DNA from: Nymphaea colorata
Taxonomy: Eukaryota; Streptophyta; Magnoliopsida; Nymphaeales; Nymphaeaceae
DNA: 64,000 nt
Reading direction: 5' to 3'
NCBI RefSeq assembly: GCF_008831285.2
Contig: NC_045150.1
Coordinates: forward strand, 3,610,001 to 3,674,000
The notes below the pieces were generated by a model, which saw nothing but the letters and a program-made list of their open reading frames with translations, made no database searches and was not told where the DNA came from. The position numbers and the translations under genes were made by a program. Of the stretch, positions 60,663 to 64,000 are shown one piece after another (the stretch's first letter is position 1; each line of letters opens with the position of its first letter).

Positions 60663-61359
60663 TAGGCCTGGGCATTGGGCCGGGCCGCCGCCGGGTACCC
60701 GGCCCGGTCGGGCCCGGGCTGGGCCTGGCCAGGCCCAATTTGGCCCGTTAAGGATTAATAATTTTTTTAACTTTTTTTGTCTTAATAAATCAAAAAACAA
60801 GCTGCGGCCCGGGCTGACGTCGACGGCCGCTTGTTGTGAAGGACATGCGTGACGGCTGCGACAGAGGGGTTGTTCATAACGAGCCTGCCGTCGACGGCGA
60901 CGCATGCCGTCCGGCCATCGACGGACTCAAGCCGCACCGGGCCCAGCGATCCCGGTGTCGTGGCGGTCGCCCGACATACCCGCCACATCCCTCGTGAACG
61001 CCTCCCTCAGAAACCGATCAAACCGGCAGCCAGATCTCCCCCTCCGGAAGAACCCTTCCGGCAGAAAACCTCCCCCAGCCCATCCGCCAGCATCCTCACC
61101 GCCTCCTCGGCCACAAATGGTGCACATGAGCGTTGGCCAGTCGGGCCGCTGCCCTAGCTGCAGGAAGGGGAACGGCGGTGGGCGTCGGGCGTGAAGAGAA
61201 AGGGAGAGGAAAAGGAAAGGCGGTGGGCGTCAGGCCGAGCCGAGTCGGGCCCGGGCCGAGACCCAGGATATCAGGCCGGGGCTGGGCCTGGGCTTTGGGC
61301 CCGACAGGCTGACCCGGGCCAGGTCTTACCGGGCTGGCCCGGCCCAATGCCCACCCCTA
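60663..61359. mobile_element. Pack-hAT-like element carrying a patatin-like gene fragment
   Basis: A perfect 8-bp target duplication GAAAGAAC (60655-60662, 61360-61367) flanks a 697-bp unit. Its ends are TAGGCCTGGGCATTGGGCCG on the left and TAGGGGTGGGCATTGGGCCG on the right (reverse complement). The ends and the GGGCC-rich subterminal regions match the element at 35892-37271, so both belong to one hAT-type family. The interior is GC-rich, unlike its surroundings, and carries host coding sequence but no transposase. Confidence 0.9.
60795..61135 (-). pseudogene. Captured fragment of a patatin-like phospholipase (pPLAIII-type) gene
   Basis: The minus strand reads VRLESVDGRTACVAVDGRL followed by VMNNPSVAAVTHVLHNKR (about 60820-60925), preceded by CRATATTPG. 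This is the C-terminal catalytic part of plant patatin-like proteins, which hydrolyse acyl lipids with a Ser-Asp dyad. The motif holding the catalytic Asp is normally DGG and here reads DGR. Upstream (61000-61135), in another frame, AEEAVRMLADGLGEVF-like sequence fits the middle of the same family. An internal stretch is missing and a small indel shifts frame near 60985. The GxSxG serine motif is absent. High GC fits an intronless pPLAIII donor gene. Confidence 0.82.
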
Positions 61360-61369
61360 GAAAGAACTA

Positions 61370-61625
61370 CTGTAGGCACAATGAACACTAAAATATACTG
61401 CCACAAAATCAATCCATTAAAAAAAGTCAAGTCACTGAAGCGTATCTTCATTTTTTGGAGCAGTCGCAGCAAATTTTGCCCAATTTTCCTATCAAATTTG
61501 ATAGTTTCTTATTCAAAAAACTTCTCAATTTATCACTCAGATGTGCTGGACCAAAAGCCCTAATTTAGATGCATCAGAAAGTCTGAGTTATATCCTTGAA
61601 AATTATGATCTATTTCAGAATTTAA
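61370..61625. other. Spacer right of Pack element
   Basis: No gene or repeat recognised; AT-rich. Confidence 0.4.
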
Positions 61626-61629
61626 ATGC

Positions 61630-61800
61630 AACTGCAGCTTGGTTTGAGTTATCTAATTGCTTTACTAGAACTAATGGATTGTGCATTGACTAAACAGGTG
61701 AGTTCAGTTCTATAGCACCGAACCCCACAAATGCTCAGGGATCATAGGCGGAGCTCATATCTTTTCATGTTATAAGGAACATTACCTATTATTTTGGATG
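61630..61800. repeat. Dispersed repeat or duplicated segment, copy 2
   Basis: GCTTGGTTTGAGTTATCTAATTG, then AAACAGGTGA, TATAGCACCGAA and ATCTTTTCATGTTATAAGGAACAT, in the same order as at 39665-39850. Confidence 0.6.
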
Positions 61801-63480
61801 TACTCAACAGAGTTCACGAGCCACCACTTCGTTTTTGTCGTACTCAACAATTTCCTAATTGATTTGTTCGAGGACTATGGATGAGGGATCCTGTTGATGG
61901 GTTTCAAGGGTTGAATAGTGGTGTTTGTAAGGTGAAGGAATGATGTTGCACCATGACCACTTGATGGGCCGGGAGGATCCTATCAATAAGGATGGAATGC
62001 GATTGCCTTTGGGGGATGCTAGCTTTTATGAAGGTAATTAGTTGCAATGTAAAGATGAGAAAAAAACTCAAAGAAATAGAGTATGCACACAAGACCAGTA
62101 TATGTGGTTCAGCATAGTGTGGCTAGGTCCACAAGAAAGAGGAAACAGCTCTATTATTTCTGTGTTACATTACTCGCATCATTTAACTTTTTTTTTTGTT
62201 TAACTACACGAAATGGTAACCTGGACAACAAAAATAAGCCATTTCATCAATTGATTTAATGGCAGCAGAACAAAGTCGAGTAAACATGCTACAATACATA
62301 GTATCTCACGTTCAGAAATTCAAAGAATCATATTGTAATCATTAATTAAAAACAAGGGATCTTCGAACCCTTTTTCTGAAATTATAAACAAAACAAAGGC
62401 ATTAAAAAGCAAATACAACATAATATTTCGCTTTCTCACTGAAATTGCAAACAATTTAATAAAAATCCTCTTTGGAAATTTTAAGGACTTAAAGGGTACC
62501 CATTCGTAATTTCATAAGAATTCATCGGCTCTGATGCAAATAACTTTTGCGGACCCCTTTTTGAAGATGTTTTTTGCAATAAAAATCCCCCCGGCATGCA
62601 TTTATAAAAATTATAACAGCTCTTTCCAAAATTTGCTAATAAGATGGACCCGCTTTGAAATTTTTGAAATGAATATAAATTCGTTCAAGCCCAACCCTTT
62701 TCTCATTTTCTCGCTGGTTTTCTCTCTCCTCACGAGAACTGCTCCTTCCTCTCGTTCGACCGATGGTGGCTTCCACCACTCTTCCACACCCCAAACCAGA
62801 AAGCTTTCTGTCTCACGCGACAACTCCGTTTTTCTTCTTCCTGTTCATTCGGCGGTGGAGCCTCCATCCATCTTCATTTTTCCTAGTGCACAACAGAGAG
62901 AGGTGAAGGGATTTTGGTAGATCCTTTCTGTTCCAGTCGATGGGGAGAAGGGAGTGCCATCAGCCGTTCCTCTATCCAGCAGCAGCGGCAACCGCCACCA
63001 ACCCGACCAAGAAAGAAGAAGGCGGTGAATCCTTGAGACTCATCTTGCTCTCTGTCAACGTAAGGATAGTTGCCGGTAGGTTCCACAAGAATCAATGGTG
63101 GACTGGTTGAGGGCAACCGGTTTCTCACGGTATTCCCCTCTCTCGAAGTCCTCTGGTGATAGCTACAGTGAAGAAAAACCAGAGAACATCCCTTCTGTCG
63201 GCATCCATGGCAAAGGAACAAAAAATAGTGGGTTTCGTTGTTCACGAAGGTGGACGACCAAACAGGGTTTTCGACTAACATTGGAGATTTGGAAATGTAG
63301 CCAAATCTCACAGGTATAAATCATACCCCCTTCATGTTTTTTTTTCCTTTTGATGATGTAGTAGGTTATAGTGTTGTCAGTGGTCTTGGTTTCTCATGGA
63401 TGGAACAAAAGCACACAACATGATACAAGAAATCCAAGTATTACAAAACATAAGTAGAACAGACAGGCCATATGTTATAT
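61801..63480. other. Spacer; short Copia-LTR-like motif
   Basis: No confident gene. ATATGTGGTTCAGCATAGTG..GGCTAGGTCCACAAG at 62100-62140 resembles the 'ACGTGGTTCGG..CCTACGTCCACG' word common in plant Copia LTRs. The region 62690-63320 has longer open frames on both strands (for example 128 codons at 62534-62920 plus and 142 codons at 62883-63311 minus) without any motif I recognise. Confidence 0.35.
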
Positions 63481-63589
63481 GTCTAAATCTAGCATGCTTT
63501 ATCTCTAGAATCTCATGCTGGGATTCATTTCTAGGCATATGCATACATAGATTTACATGTTGTATACGAGATTGAAATTACAAGGCTTC

Positions 63590-64000
63590 ATGCTACAATC
63601 ATGGCTGAAAATCCCCATACCGGTTAACCGAGATGAATTTCTAGCACCAACCCCTTTTTGCTTCTCGTTCCTTTCCAGCACTCACCAGCACAAATGAGGA
63701 TCTCTTCCTCACTTTCTCCCTCTTTCTCTCAAATTCTTTATCGTTGAACCTTCTCTTCTATGAATGCAGTAAAGAAATGATCATTTTCTGAAACATGGTT
63801 TTAAATAAACTCACTACAAGGTCCCCCTTATCGCAATATGAGTTCTTTCAGTTTCTCACAAGAAAAAGGAATGGTCTTTCAGTTTCCATTCTCATTTCTT
63901 TTAAATCTTTGCAATTAGTAAATTATTCGTGTCTTTCCATAACTATTCTCTTTATGACTAAATTGACAGTTTCCATTATATTTAACAATCAATTAGATCT
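63590..64000. repeat. Second copy of long-LTR 3' part, cut by window end
   Basis: Aligns in order with 59830-60240: GCTTCTCGTTCCTTTC, CTCTTTCTCTCAAATTCT, ATGAATGCAGTAAA, TTTCCATAACT and the TTTATGA..GACAGTTTC stretch. Substitutions are frequent. The left border is unclear; similarity may begin near 63480. Confidence 0.7.

Noticed and set aside
60849-61391. Plus-strand frames of 66-102 codons in the second Pack element
   Set aside because: They are antisense to the patatin-like fragment; the recognisable protein is on the minus strand.
1-64000. Organellar insertions, rRNA or tRNA genes
   Set aside because: No recognisable plastid or mitochondrial gene, rRNA core or tRNA cloverleaf was seen on either strand; a database search would be needed to exclude short insertions.

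Overview
This window is nuclear DNA of a flowering plant. The one confidently intact host gene has eight exons with GT/GC...AG introns. Around it lie Copia, Tat/Ogre-type Gypsy, LINE and hAT-like elements, long LTRs, MITEs and GA/TA microsatellites. There is no operon structure and no bacterial, organellar or CRISPR signal. The species cannot be fixed from the sequence.

Layout. (1) About 0.65-20.55 kb: an L1-type LINE on the minus strand, split inside its reverse transcriptase by a 14.0-kb Tat/Ogre-type Gypsy retrotransposon on the plus strand (2394-16429). The Gypsy element has long LTRs, an extra ORF upstream of gag, a T-rich intron-like gap between protease and RT, and two RNase H domains. 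It is dead through nonsense codons, frameshifts and loss of the core promoter from its 5' LTR. (2) 21.9-25.1 kb: a decayed Copia element (minus). (3) 25-31 kb: AT-rich spacer with a diverged Tat LTR end, an exon fragment of an IQM-type calmodulin-binding gene, and microsatellites. (4) 31475-37578: a second Copia element (minus) with both short LTRs and a 5-bp target duplication. At the start of its gag sits a 1.38-kb hAT-like element carrying three exons of an ATXR5/6-type H3K27 monomethyltransferase gene. (5) 37.6-42.7 kb: decayed repeats and a Copia RT remnant. (6) 42751-48987: an apparently intact 3beta-hydroxysteroid dehydrogenase / sterol C4-decarboxylase gene (plus, about 385 aa), with one GC-AG intron and TE insertions in intron 1. 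(7) 49-51.8 kb: quiet spacer. (8) 51.8-60.6 kb: a duplicated segment of about 430 bp. One copy is split by a long LTR (52843-60300), which is itself split by a 3.5-kb solo LTR of the same Tat family as region 1, flanked by a perfect TACAG duplication. (9) 60663-61359: a second hAT-like element of the same terminal family, carrying a patatin-like phospholipase fragment. (10) 61.4-64 kb: spacer, then a second, partial copy of the long LTR running off the window.

The main discovery is the pair of short hAT-like elements. They have 8-bp target duplications and near-identical GC-rich ends, and each carries a different host gene fragment. This is Pack-TYPE gene capture, and one cargo comes from a gene that maintains TE silencing. 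The nested insertions can be ordered in time: LINE before Tat element; Copia before Pack-hAT; segment duplication before long LTR before Tat solo LTR.
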